Shown here: positions 32,839 to 62,714 of the stretch, piece after piece
Layout of the letters: each line of letters starts with the position of its first letter
How positions within the stretch are numbered: the stretch's first letter is position 1
Assembly: GCF_040939455.1 (NCBI RefSeq)
Contig: NC_134122.1
Coordinates: forward strand, 27,497,501 to 27,561,500
From: Microcebus murinus
Lineage: Eukaryota > Chordata > Mammalia > Primates > Cheirogaleidae
Direction: 5' to 3'
Length of the DNA stretch: 64,000 bases
Program-made: the position numbers and the translations under genes
Notes under the pieces: model-generated
Databases searched by the model: none
What the model saw: the letters and a program-made list of their open reading frames with translations, nothing else
What the model was told of the DNA's origin: nothing

Positions 32839-33180
32839 TTTTGTTTTTTGGTTTTTTTTTTTTTTTGAGACAGAGTCTCGCTTTCTTGCCTAGGCTAGAG
32901 TGAGTGCCGTGGTGTCAGCCTCGCTCACAGCAACCTCAAACTCCTGGGCTCAAGCGATCCTCCTGCCTCAGCCTCCCGAGTAGCTGGGACTACAGGCATG
33001 TGCCACCATGCCCGGCTGATTTTTATATTATATACATTAGTTGGCCAATTAATTTCTTTCTATTTTTATGGTAGAGACGGGGTCTCGCTCAGGCTGGTTT
33101 TGAACTCCTGACCTCGAGCAATCCGCCCGCCTCGGCCTCCCAGAGTGCTAGGATTACAGGCGTGAGCCACCGCGCCCGGC
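32839..33180 (-). mobile_element. Alu (subtype Y)
   Basis: Target duplication CAGGAGGAC(G/A)TTTT. Marked by TTCTTGCCTAGG, GCTGATTTTTATATTATATA and a deletion in GTCTCGCTCAGG, shared with the copy at 41481. Confidence 0.95.
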
Positions 33181-33392
33181 CAGGAGGACATTTTAAATTT
33201 AAATTTAGGATAGGAGCCTGCTAGGATGCTTGAGTTAAGATATTTTAAATTTACAATAGGCATCTGCTAGGATGCTTGAGTTAAGATAGGGGCTTCTTAT
33301 CTTTTAGGTGAAGTTAATGCCATACTGGAATCAGGTTCGGAAGTAAACCACCGCATTATTTGGTTAACAAAAGCCGCTTAATGGGAATTTAC

Positions 33393-33459
33393 TGTTTGCC
33401 AGCCTGACCCAGCTGGCCTCCTTACCATTTGCCAGCCTGACCCAGCTGGCCTCCTTAGA
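33393..33459. repeat. 33-bp direct tandem repeat
   Basis: TTTGCCAGCCTGACCCAGCT followed by GGCCTCCTTA occurs twice in a row, differing only at the joint. A similar duplication of TGCTAGGATGCTTGAGTTAA lies just upstream (33218-33288). Confidence 0.85.
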
Positions 33460-33844
33460 AAGGCGTTTTTAGCAAAAGAAAAAGATCAGAGTTCAGTCCT
33501 CAGTGAAGAGCGCTACAGTCCTTTAAAAAATGGTGAAATAATTCAGAGTTGGGGGGGATTTTTTTTAACCAATTTCTTCTATGTACATCAAATTTTAATG
33601 CCTTTGATCCTAACAAAGATGATGAAATTGAGGCTCACAGAAGCTGTGTGTCTTGCCCGATGTCAAACTGTGAGTAACTTGATGAATGAGACCAACATGC
33701 CCATTTCAAACTCCAAAGCCCAGGGCTTTCCACAGCTATAATGTTCCATTTATTGTAATTTTTTTCCCCCTAAAGCTACCTGGTTGATTCATTCATCCAT
33801 CCATTCATTCAAGAAACAGATGCCCACATATTGTGCTTCTACTC

Positions 33845-34080
33845 CAGGCATCACCCCAATCTCTGCCATTGTCTTCATATGACATTCTCCCTGCATGCAG
33901 TCTGTCCCCAGATTTCCTTTTTATATGAACATCAGTCATAATGGCGTCAGGCCCACCATAATGACCTCATTTTAACTTGGTAACATCCTATCTTCAAATA
34001 AGGTCACCTTCTGAGTTATTGGCGGTTAGGATTTCAACATATGAATTGGGGGGGGGGTTACCCAATTAACCCATAACAGT
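33845..34080 (-). mobile_element. MLT1-type MaLR LTR, antisense
   Basis: In minus sense GTTATGGGTTAATTGGGTAA, CATATGTTGAAATCCTAACC, AAAATGAGGTCATTATGGTG. A C10/G10 run interrupts it. Confidence 0.75.
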
Positions 34081-34284
34081 ATGCACTATATAGGTTTATT
34101 TAAATTTCTGAGAAGCCTCTAGGTTCTAAAGGGGACAAGTGGGAGACATTCTAGAGCAAAAGGAGAAAGAACTGAGAGCAGCCACCAACTTTCAACTCTC
34201 CTCCTATTATCTCAAAAAATACTTACAGAGAACTCCCCAGCCTTTTCTGCCTTCTATCTGCTAGAACCTTCACCCATACCCTTC

Positions 34285-34485
34285 TGGATAACATGATTAA
34301 TAATGAAAGCCAACACTTATTGAGCACTTATTATGGGCTAACAACTTTGAAGGGCTATGTCTCTACACTTATAACAACCTTCTAGGTTAGTACCATTAAC
34401 TGACAACCAGGGAAAATAAGGAATGTACCCAAAGTGTACACAGCTAGTAAGTGTTAGATCTGGTACTGGAACAGCATAACAATAC
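34285..34485 (-). mobile_element. MIR, antisense
   Basis: AACACTTATTGAGCACTTAT, ACACAGCTAGTAAGTGTTAG are characteristic of reversed MIR. Confidence 0.75.
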
Positions 34486-34569
34486 CCAACTCTCTATTCT
34501 ATATTGTTTTAACGTTTTTATTCCAAATGTTTACCTTAGGGACAACTTGGAGATTTATTTAACACAACT

Positions 34570-34745
34570 TTGAATGACTTAGTGCAGAGAACCCTGGGCT
34601 GTAAATCAGAAGACCTCCTAGACCTGGTTTTGCCAAAAGCTTAAGATATGGTTTTGGTGACGTCATTTAAGGACCATGAGACTTATTTTTCTAATATCTA
34701 AAACAGGCATAAAACAGGATCATTAATCTGTTCAAAACATTGTTG
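34570..34745 (+). mobile_element. MIR
   Basis: GGGCTGTAAATCAGAAGACC, ATGAGACTTATTTTTCTAAT and CATAAAACAGGATCATT fit MIR. Confidence 0.65.
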
Positions 34746-35234
34746 GATTTTTAACAGATCACAGAAAAGCTCTTTCAAGAAAACAAGTTTTTATTGTCTG
34801 TCTTGGTTACTCCTGAATACCCAGACCCTAAAATAATGTCTTAAACACAGTGGGTACTCTTATATTCTGTTGGCTTGGGGAGATATGTGTAAGAAGACAT
34901 ATTATGGAGACAGTGTAAGAGTCGTAAGGAACCAGAGATAGGAAAGATTACAGCTAGGAAGCAAAAACCCCCAAAACCCAATATAAGCTATTTCATAATT
35001 AACAAGTATATATGTTTAAGGTCAATCCATGTATGTTTACTTTAATAATTAGACATAAAAATGTCTTCTATGGATTGAATCTTATAATACTACTCTAGCT
35101 ATTTTCCATGGCTTACAAATTATTGTTCAGTCAGACATAAGTGTCTATTAAGATTAGCAATGGGAAAAGAAATTTAAAAAGCAAAAAAGCTTAGGACACA
35201 CATGCAGTAGAAGATTAACCTTACTCAAAGAAAA

Positions 35235-35800
35235 GTTTGGTCTTTGCCCTAAACTGCTGGGAGGTAATATCTAAATCCTTGGACTAGCCTGCCTGATAAG
35301 AGTATATATGTTTACTTTGGGGTCTTGGGCCATGCTAGATAGTCTATATTAGAAATGTAATTTATGGTGAGGGTACTTTGGGCCATGGGGTACCCCTCTA
35401 GAGGGACTGGAGACTAAGATCAGCCATGTGGGCAGTGAACCAGGCCTACATGACTGAGTCCCAGTAAAAACTTTGGACATTAAGACTCAAGTGAGCTTCC
35501 CTTGTCAGCAATACCATGTATGTATTATCACACATCATTGCTGCAATATGTTAGCACTGGCTGCACCACTCCACTGGGAAAGGACAACTGGAAGATCCAT
35601 GATTGGAACTCTCATAGATCCTATCCTACATACTTTTTCTCTTGGCTGATTTTAATTTGTATCCTTTTGCTGCAATAAATTGTAACTGTAAGTGTAATAA
35701 CTGTCAATGAGTTCTGTGAGTCCTTCTAACAAATCATTGAACCTGAGGGTGATCTTGGGGATCCATGAACTTCCAGTTGGTGATCCAGAGTGCTCCTGAA
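35235..35800 (+). mobile_element. Endogenous retroviral LTR-like element
   Basis: GGGCCATGGGGTACCCCTCT, CATTGCTGCAATATGTTAGC, a TGCAATAAATTGTAACTG polyadenylation region and a terminal GGTGATCTTGGGGATCCATG. Family not assigned. Confidence 0.5.
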
Positions 35801-36249
35801 CTTGCAACATGTGTGTCCTTCCTTTGAACTATGTTGGTAGTCCATTTCCTCACATAATGGTATTAATTCTTTGAAGTCCTGAAAATGTAAAAGATAGAGG
35901 AAACATTTAAGCAAGGTCAAGAGGGATAGCCTAGTGAAGTCTTCCAGACATGAACCTCAGAGGATAAAAATATATTGTTACTCTGGGGACAAATGTTGTC
36001 ACCTGAGGGGTGAGACATGAAAACTTGGCAGAGTTGTTGGAAAGCAGTCTTGCATTGTTGGGCATACTTGGACAGAGAAGAGAAGAATAAAGTGCCACTA
36101 TGCATTTGTACTTAACCTCTCTACATGTCCTTGTGCTTGTCCAGGGCATTTATCTAGTCAGATCAACAGAAATCTATATCTGTATCTATAGCTATAGCTT
36201 TTTTGCCAAAAGGTTAAGATATATCTATATCTATATAACTGAAAAAGTA

Positions 36250-36610
36250 CATATATCTTACATTTTGACCCATCAATTTCACTTCTAAGAATTTATCCTA
36301 CAGTAGTTTCATATGTCTAAAATGACATATATATGGATATTTATATAGTGGAGCAGTGCTTATTATAGATAAAAATGGAAATAACCTCAATGTCCACCAG
36401 TAGGGATTAAATAAAGTACAGCATATTTGAATAATGCTATACTATTCAGACAGCAAGCAGAATAAGAAAACTCTTCATGTATTGTTAGGGAACAATCTCT
36501 AAGATTTATTAAATAAAAACAGTAAGGTGGAGAAGGGATATAAATTGTGCTACCATTTACACATAGAACATAACATTTGCTTGAATATTCATGGAATATA
36601 CCTTGGTAGG
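36250..36610 (+). mobile_element. Old L1 3' fragment
   Basis: CCATCAATTTCACTTCTAAG, ATAACCTCAATGTCCACCAG and AGTACAGCATATTTGAATAA are L1M-type. It resumes after the insertion at 36635. Confidence 0.65.
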
Positions 36611-36634
36611 CACATAAGAAACTAGTCATCTTGG

Positions 36635-36729
36635 GGGGGAGGGCGTGGGGAGGAATGGCAAGGGCAATATATGTAACCCTAACAATATTTGTACCCCCAT
36701 AATATGAAAAAATAAAAAATTAAAAAAAA
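36635..36729 (+). mobile_element. 95-bp L1 3'-end insertion with 19-bp target duplication
   Basis: AAGAAACTAGTCATCTTGG occurs exactly at 36616-36634 and 36730-36748. The insert has G-rich sequence, AATATTTGTACCCCCATAAT, then ATG and an A-rich tail, the end of a strepsirrhine L1. Confidence 0.9.
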
Positions 36730-37015
36730 AAGAAACTAGTCATCTTGGTTATCTCTAGGGAGAAAAATGGATGTAGAATAGGATGTTGAATTCTGACTCA
36801 TGAGAATGTTATCTATTTAAGAAAAATGAAACTATTAAAATGTAAAGGGCATTTGTAAGTCATTTAAATGGAGGTAAGTATATTAGAAAACATATATAGC
36901 CAGCTTAAACAACCTTTATATACATTTAAAAACTAAGCTAATGAGCAGCAAAATTACACCATAGCTGCAAAATTCTATTACACATCCCCTTATAGATTCT
37001 CCTTCTATTTTTATT

Positions 37016-37341
37016 TTATTTTTTTAGAGACAGAGTCTCACTGTTGCCTGGGCAACAGGCTAGAGTGAGTGCCATGGCATCAGTTTAGCTCACAGCAACC
37101 TCAAACTCCTGGGCTCAAGCGATCCCTCTGCCTCAGCCTCCCAAATAGCTGGGACTACAGGCATGCGCCATCATGCCCGGCTAATTTTTTCTATTTATTT
37201 TGAGTTGGCCAATTAATTTCTTTTTAGTAGAGACGGTCTCGCTCTTGCTCAGGCTGGTGTCGAACTCCAGACCTTGAGCGATGCGCCCACTTCGGCCTCC
37301 CAGAGTGCTAGGATTACAGGCGTGAGCCACCGAGCCCAGCC
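37016..37341 (-). mobile_element. Alu
   Basis: GAGACAGAGTCTCACTGTTG to CCGAGCCCAGCC; flanks CTATTTTTATTTT. Carries a small duplication (CCTGGGCAACAGGC) in the right arm. Confidence 0.92.
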
Positions 37342-37362
37342 GCTATTTTTATTTTTAAATGT

Positions 37363-37516
37363 TGGCAGGCACGATGGCACGCCTGTAGTTCCAGCTACTC
37401 AGTAATCTGAGGGACAGGATCACTTTAGCCCAGGAGTTCTAGGCTGTACTGCGCGGTAATCGCCCCTGTAAATAGCCACTGCACACCAGCCTCCCCGTCT
37501 CAAAAAAACGAAAACG
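37363..37516 (+). pseudogene. 7SL-derived monomer lacking the S domain
   Basis: GCAGGCACGATGGCACGCCT starts a 7SL/Alu-like left end. It retains AGTTCTAGGCTGTACTGCGC, then jumps to ATCGCCCCTGTAAATAGCCA, then CTGCACACCAGCC and an A-rich tail. 7SL RNA has GCCTGTGAATAGCCACTGCAC here, whereas ordinary Alu lacks TGTGAATAG. It therefore looks like a fossil 7SL monomer or an internally deleted 7SL retropseudogene. Confidence 0.65.
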
Positions 37517-37619
37517 AAAAAGGTCAACTCACTAACACAAAAAATACATACAATGCAAACATTCATCAGGGGTTCTGTCCTAGACAGGAAGCTACCTACA
37601 GGATGCATGATTTTAGGCT

Positions 37620-38920
37620 CCCGGAAAAGAGACCTTTAACCTCTAAATACCTTCTTCGTCGTTTGCAGATGCTGCAATTCCACAGTGTTTTCCTCGGCGC
37701 CCCTAAAAGACTGGCGATAGTAACGCTGTCCTGCCTGTCCATTCTGTAAACTGCGAAGGACTTGGAAAACCGTAAGGCACCACACGGAAATGAGAGATTA
37801 AGGAAGGGGTCCCCTGGTCTAGGGAGGCCCTGCGCGAACATTGCGCCTCTCTTCACGAAGTCGCGGGGCCAGGGCGGCACCCCCTGGTGACAAGAGGCCC
37901 ACACATAGCCTTTTGGCTGGGAGCCCGAGAACACGCCGCCCGGCCCTGCCACGTTCTGATAGGCCCGCGAGCCCGAGGCTGCGGAGAGAGTCGCGGCCGC
38001 ATTGGCCAACCGGCGAGGCCCGCGCGGGGCTTCCTGGGAGATGTAGTCCCAGGAGCCACTAGCTCCCTCAACTGGACAGCCTGACGTTGGAGATGTCGGC
38101 CCTAGGAGCTGACCGCGGTGGTAAAGAGGTGGGTGTCTTTGGAGAGGGGGTGGGGAGAGTGGCGACGATTCGGATGAAAATACCCAACGGCCCGAAATGA
38201 ACGATAAGTGAGAGTTGCGGGCTAGCAGAGAGGTACGTACTTACTTCGAACCGGGCGCAGAGTGTTGGGTTGGGGGGGAGACGCAAGCTCCACGGCCAAT
38301 CAGACCCTAGCAACTGTTGTCAGGCTCCTAAGGCTCCGCCCCCACCCCCACCCAAGGAAGGGAGGAGCTCGGGCAGTTTAAATGGCTTTGGAGTGGGGTG
38401 GAGGAGAGAGCGACTCCGTTGGCTACTCCGGCGATGCTGTACCTGCGGCTTCGGGGGGGATGGGGGCGGCCCAGTCACGGCGGGTGGACTGGGGTCCCGG
38501 GCCCGCGCCCGGTCTCCCCACCGATTGGTCCGCACGGCCCCCGCCTCCCGGGACGGGCGCCTCCCACCCGCTGCGAGGCTAGGACCTCCGGGATTCCTAG
38601 AGAGGACTCGGAAGTGCTCTCGGGGGTGGGATTTAAGGTTTAACCCGGTTGGACAGGGAAAGCTTGGACTTGCTTACTTCCGGCGTGGAAGTGTTGGCTT
38701 CGGTTTTCTCTCCGTTTTAAGAAAAACCCCACCTTCCCAACCTTGGCTGCGGGGAGCTTGATCTTCCAGGAGAGCTCCCCGAGACTGGGGCCTTGAGGAG
38801 AGGGGATAGAGCTTTGTGTCCGGACTGGGGTCTTGTCCCTAACCTTGAGCCGGCCGATCTTCGTGTCTCCGGGTCAGGGGCGAGTCTAAGGAACCCAGGT
38901 CCAAATCTGTACCTATAGCG
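37620..38920 (+). promoter_or_regulatory. ZKSCAN5: ZKSCAN5 CpG-island promoter
   Basis: This is a dense CpG region of over 1 kb. Visible elements: inverted CCAAT box ATTGG 38001-38005; a ZNF143-type motif on the minus strand (ACTACATCTCCCAGGA, about 38032-38047); TGACGT at 38082-38087; further CCAAT boxes near 38295 and 38521. A possible untranslated first exon ends at 38120 (donor gtaaag) or a few bases later (gtgggt). The promoter lies 1.4 kb before the SCAN exon. Exact start sites are inferred. Confidence 0.7.
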
Positions 38921-39448
38921 CCGCTTCTCTTCGGGATCGCTGAAGTCTCCTGTTGACCTGTCAAGCTCTTGTAGCTTGAAGGACAGCACCAGTTTTGACC
39001 ATTGTAATGTTTTTCACCCCTATTCTGACTAAAGTTTGGCTTATGGTAAAAAGAAGGAGCGGCTGCATCTGAACTAGTTAGTAAGTCTTGTCCCATTGTT
39101 TATATGAAATGTAAAGTTCACCTCTAAAACTGTTTTAGGTCGGGCCTGATGTCACATTTTTTATGGCTGTCCTTTACATACCTTAAATGTTGGAGATATT
39201 CTCTGTTAGTAATCGTTTTATGGGTGGAGTGACGGCTGCCTTGTAGTCCGTATTTTTAAGAAAATTACTTTGTTGAGTGGCCACCGTTAGTATAGATGAT
39301 CACTTTGCCATCTCTCTTTGCTAATAATGATTCCCAATACATCAGTAGATTGTGCGCTACTGAAAGAGTCCTTCAGATTTTAAAGAGCAGCACATAAGTC
39401 TGTTCAGTGTAACACAGCCAGCCTGGAGAGACTGCCCTCTGAGTTGGA

Positions 39449-58003
<18,555 letters not shown>

Positions 58004-59215
58004 GTGTATCTATTGTAGAACATCTCTTAGTCAATTTTAGAGAAGGCTTCCTGAAGAGAAATCTTATTCCTATAATGAGTGTAATAACAACTTCAAACAT
58101 TTTTCCAACTTATTCATCAAACCTACAGATATGTTGAAATCCTTCAGTTAGAATTCAGCCTTTAGGTGCACTGGAGTATCCACAATACATAGACACCTGT
58201 TTGCTTTCCCCATTGAGAAATGCTTTAGTTAGCATCTTTGTGCTTGGGAATCTAGACAAAAAAAGAACCTATGGACATGGAGGATGAAGGGAAGCCTTCA
58301 GATGACACTCATTCTTCATGTGAAACTCAGAAAATGGACACTGGGAAAAGCCTCATGAATACAGTAAAAATGAGCTTTATTTGTAGCCTCTGCCTTGTTT
58401 GACAGCCTATCTATTCAGGGAAGAGTGTGGTGAAAGAATTTTTCAGCATGATATCTGTTTTGGTACCTCAGCAATGCCCCTTTCCTAGAAATGATCATCT
58501 CAACCACTAGAATACTCCAGTCATTGTTCCCATCTTGAGTATTAACCCTATTGAAAAGAAATTGACTTCAGGTATCTATATTTTGGCAAGATTGGGGTTC
58601 AGAGGCTGGAAGGTACGTGTTCCTGCTGCCTTATTCAATCTACAACTTCTCTATGAAACACTCAACCTTGTTTTTGTTCTGATTTTACTAGCATCAAGGT
58701 TAGCTCATAGAAGGAGAAGTTAAATTTGTAAATTCAGGAGAAACTGTGGTGCTCAGTCACATCTCAAGATGAAGGAAGAAGGACCTTAGGGGAGCAGAGA
58801 AGAGAAGACAAGCAAAACCGTGGACTGGTTTATCTTACAGTATCTGCAAGAGCAAGGGAAGCTAAATCCATGGGCAGAATTGGGCCAAAGTGAATGAAGA
58901 ATCTTAGTCCTAGCAGTGTGCTTGCTGATTCCCAGGTGGCCTGGGGATAGACCTCTCCTGTAGGGTGAGGGAGGATGGAGTGAGTTTCAGTTTGCTTTGC
59001 AGCTGGAAGGGAAAGTAAACAGTAATGAGGAACAGGCAGGTACGTGGTCCCATTAACCCTGGCTCGTGGGAAGGTCTGGGTAGGAGTTGGGAGGGGAAAG
59101 ATGATGACCTGGATGAGAGTTCACTTGAGCCTTCTTGCTAGAGAGAGGGAGAGAGTGCTTCTGAGGCCCTGCTTCTGCTGACTTGCCTGGCTTACAATAA
59201 ATGCCCAATAAATAT
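58004..59215 (+). other. ZKSCAN5: ZKSCAN5 3' UTR with relic zinc-finger code
   Basis: No gene follows the stop in this stretch. At 58053-58130, in a shifted frame, it reads EEKSYSYNECNNNFKHFSNL, a decayed C2H2 finger with one Cys and both His lost. A weaker finger-like trace lies near 58370-58430. AATAAA occurs at 59196-59201 and 59207-59212, plausible ends of the transcript. Confidence 0.55.
59196..59212 (+). terminator. ZKSCAN5: Candidate ZKSCAN5 polyadenylation signals (two)
   Basis: Two AATAAA hexamers 11 nt apart are followed by a TG-rich stretch (TTGTTGATTGTGTGTTG), the usual downstream element. They lie about 1.2 kb after the stop codon. Confidence 0.5.
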
Positions 59216-59219
59216 TGTT

Positions 59220-60020
59220 GATTGTGTGTTGTATGCTATGGTGCCTTGTCCAGACCCCTTTACCGAGCTGGAACACTCCTCTCCAGCTGTTCTCAGTTTG
59301 GGCAGCTAAGTGCTCACAGCTCTCCTGTGTCTCTGGAAACTGGAGATTTGCCTTCAGAAGATGGGAACTGTTTCACTTGGAAGTTACCTACCCTCTATCC
59401 CCCCCAGCCAATGACTGATTGATAAGGGGTACACAAGGCTGCTTTACTTGCCTCAAGGGTGAGGGAAAGCTGGTGCAGTTTATGCACCCAAATCCTGGGA
59501 TCAGGCCAAGGCTAGACTTTATCCGAGCCTAGACTCACTGGGCTCCCTTCCTTCTATGTCCTGTTTCATTCCTGCCTTCAAAGGCTTTTCCTGAATTAGT
59601 TATGCCCTTAGTAAATCACGTGGCACTGAATCCCTATCTCAGGCTCTGCTTTAGAGAATCTGACCTAAGACATATGGTGCCATGAGTGGTCCTAGGAAGC
59701 TGACTGTAACAGTGGGTTGTGAAGTTGCTCACTCACCATGAGACAATGAGGACCCTGTGACTGGTGGTGGGTGGAGTATTGATGGTCCCTGGCATGTAGT
59801 ACCTGCCAATCACTGAGACATTGGTGAACTGGTATGGGATAAGGGTAGAAAGGGATGTGCTGAAAGCCACTGACTTCTTGAAGAAAGAAAATAACAAGGC
59901 AGATGACCACCAATTTAATGCAAAGTCTAAGTTTCAGAGGGTCTCCTTGGTAGCATTTAAAGAGACTTCCATCTACAAACAGAATCACAGAACTAAAGTT
60001 CAAGACTTAATTAATAACTG
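59220..60020. other. Intergenic ZKSCAN5-FAM200A, possible LTR
   Basis: The segment 59430-59680 (AGGCTCTGCTTTAGAGAATC, TGACCTAAGACA end) looks like an old LTR. The remainder is not recognised. Confidence 0.35.
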
Positions 60021-60023
60021 ACT

Positions 60024-60381
<358 letters not shown>

Positions 60382-60734
60382 CTAGGTTTCCTTTAACTCT
60401 GGCTCTGCAAAAGTGGACCACATTGTTGGAAAATAGAACCTTTTCCTTTGCTTGAAGAAGATGCCTCAAATGAAGCAGGCAACATACAAGATGACGCTGA
60501 TCCTCAGAATCTGCCCCCGCCTCCCTACCCGTCTACCATATGGATTAGAAAGAGGATATTAAGAGAAAAATAGGTGAAACAAGGTTTGGAGTTTTGTTAA
60601 TAGTAACGTATCAATCTTGGTTTCTTTTGACAAAGGTATCAAAATAAAAATCCCCTAATGAATGCATAAATTCAGCACACTCCCAGTCAATATCCTAACT
60701 GGCTTTTTGGTATAAACTGACAAGCTAATTCTAA

Positions 60735-61115
<381 letters not shown>

Positions 61116-62638
61116 TGTTTTGGTTATTTCTTACCATCTAGAATAGATATTTTTAGAGTATACATAAGTAATAGCCTGGTTTTCCCTTATTAGTTAATCT
61201 TTAAAAGTTTCCCAAGAAAGGAAAAATAAGAGGGAAAGAAAGAAAACAAAGTAAGGCAGAATCAGTTTTAGACTGTCATACAATTAAGAAGCCAATACTT
61301 ATTTATCTCTAAAGCATAGAAGCCAAGGGGAGTATGTCTCCTATGTTAAGTAAAAAGATCTCTTCCAGAGACACTACAAATAATCTCATGAGGGTTATTT
61401 CCTTTTTGTTTAAGGAACTTCTCAAATGACCAATTCCATTCATGTCCAAAGTTTTCCCCAAAAATGGCCACTGCAATTCCAAATTGTCCCTGGTGAAACT
61501 GCTAGTGAGATACATGTGAGTTATGTTATAGTGAGAAAACATGAAGGAAGCAAGTATTTGGTCCAGAAGAGGCAGGATTTTTGATTGAGAAGGCCCCACA
61601 AAAACTGTCATAGTCCTTAAGGATGGTGCTTGTGCAGAAACTTACAACCTAGAAGTTGACCAAAGGCCAATTCTCACTTATCAATTAAGATAGACAAATC
61701 TTAATTCTAGGTAGAGAAAACTAAACAAAGCAGTCCCCAAGGACACAAAGACTTCTTTTACATGGTCTCTTGTCCCTGTCTTGGTCAAGTTGGGTTCTAT
61801 TAAATATTTCACAGGGCCCACACTGCTCCAACTGTACCACCAACCCCTAATACCTGCCCTGTACTGAAGTGTGCAAACTCCTCCTAGTTTCAGCTGTGGT
61901 TCTCAATATAGCTCATAGAAATTTTGCATTCAGTAACTATGGATTATTTTGCAGTTCTCAGGTCTGTTAGTTGCTTGTTGCTTCTTTTATACAATGACTT
62001 GAGGTCATGTCAGTTTCACAACTGTTGGAGGTGCCCTGTTACCTGGTTTTACTACAGATGCCATCCATGTGAAGGTTTCAGTTTTGCAGTCCTAGTTGCC
62101 ATGTGTTTTCAAGGAGGCATCTGGAGAGATTAAAAAATTATGCCACTATCATCACTATCTTCTCTCTTGTGTCCTTTTAGATAACAAGGAAAACCACAGA
62201 AATAGCCCAGAAGACTACCTAAACATATCATTAGCTAGAATTATAACATATGGCCTTGCCTAAATAAACCCCGAGTCAAGGAGAACGGTGTTAATCCTCC
62301 TTTGATGACCTAGCCTAAATAAGCATCAAGACTCACTTTCTGGAATTAGAAAGAAAAGGGAAAAGCACATAGACACCAAGAGGGCAAGTAACTGAGCATA
62401 AACAGGGCTCTGCCAGAAAGGCAGTAGCAAGGCAGCAGTGCTGGATATGGGAATAGATTTCAGTATAAAATTAACATGTTAAGAACATTATTTTTCAAAA
62501 TTCTTGATAGTAATTCACAGAAATATGAATATATTTTATATCACCACCTTGTATACACACACACTCATGCAAATGAAACAAGTTTCATGAAACAATACTA
62601 TGTAGTAAAATAAAAACCTAGTTAATTCCAAATATAAC
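61116..62638. other. Intergenic between ZKSCAN5 and FAM200A
   Basis: AT-rich. Short open frames without domains; the strongest reads as noise. No repeat I can name with confidence. Confidence 0.45.
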
Positions 62639-62708
62639 TTTATTAACATTTAAATACAACATACCAAAAAATCCCTTAAAAAGTACAAACACAACATTTC
62701 GTGAAGAT

Positions 62709-62713
62709 TTTAT

Positions 62714-62714
<1 letters not shown>
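62709..62714 (-). terminator. FAM200A: AATAAA overlapping the FAM200A stop codon
   Basis: The minus strand reads CAT TAA ATAAAATC, so the last A of the stop starts an AATAAA. A second minus-strand AATAAA lies at 62639-62644. The second is the more usual choice for a functional signal. Confidence 0.4.

Larger units (their letters stand above)
32130..33515 (-). mobile_element. ERV-type LTR split by two Alus
   Basis: AGAAGTTTATTCTGGGCCAA, CGGTTTTATACATTTTCAGA and GGCAATTGGCTGAGTTAGAC, resumed after the Alus with GGGGCTTCTTATCTTTTAGG and GATCAGAGTTCAGTCCTCAG. Two short internal tandem duplications occur in the distal part. Lies between the ZNF394 and ZKSCAN5 promoters. Confidence 0.65.

Noticed and set aside
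37596..38009. 137-codon minus-strand open frame in the ZKSCAN5 CpG island
   Set aside because: It begins at a TTG, has no domain, and long frames are expected by chance in CpG-rich DNA. A divergent noncoding transcript is possible but not shown.
38270..38761. 163-codon plus-strand frame after the ZKSCAN5 promoter
   Set aside because: Arg/Gly/Pro-rich product of CpG-island sequence without domain or Kozak support.
61924..62133. 69-codon Cys/Leu-rich frame, possible small membrane protein
   Set aside because: No start context, homology or splice evidence; length is within chance expectation.
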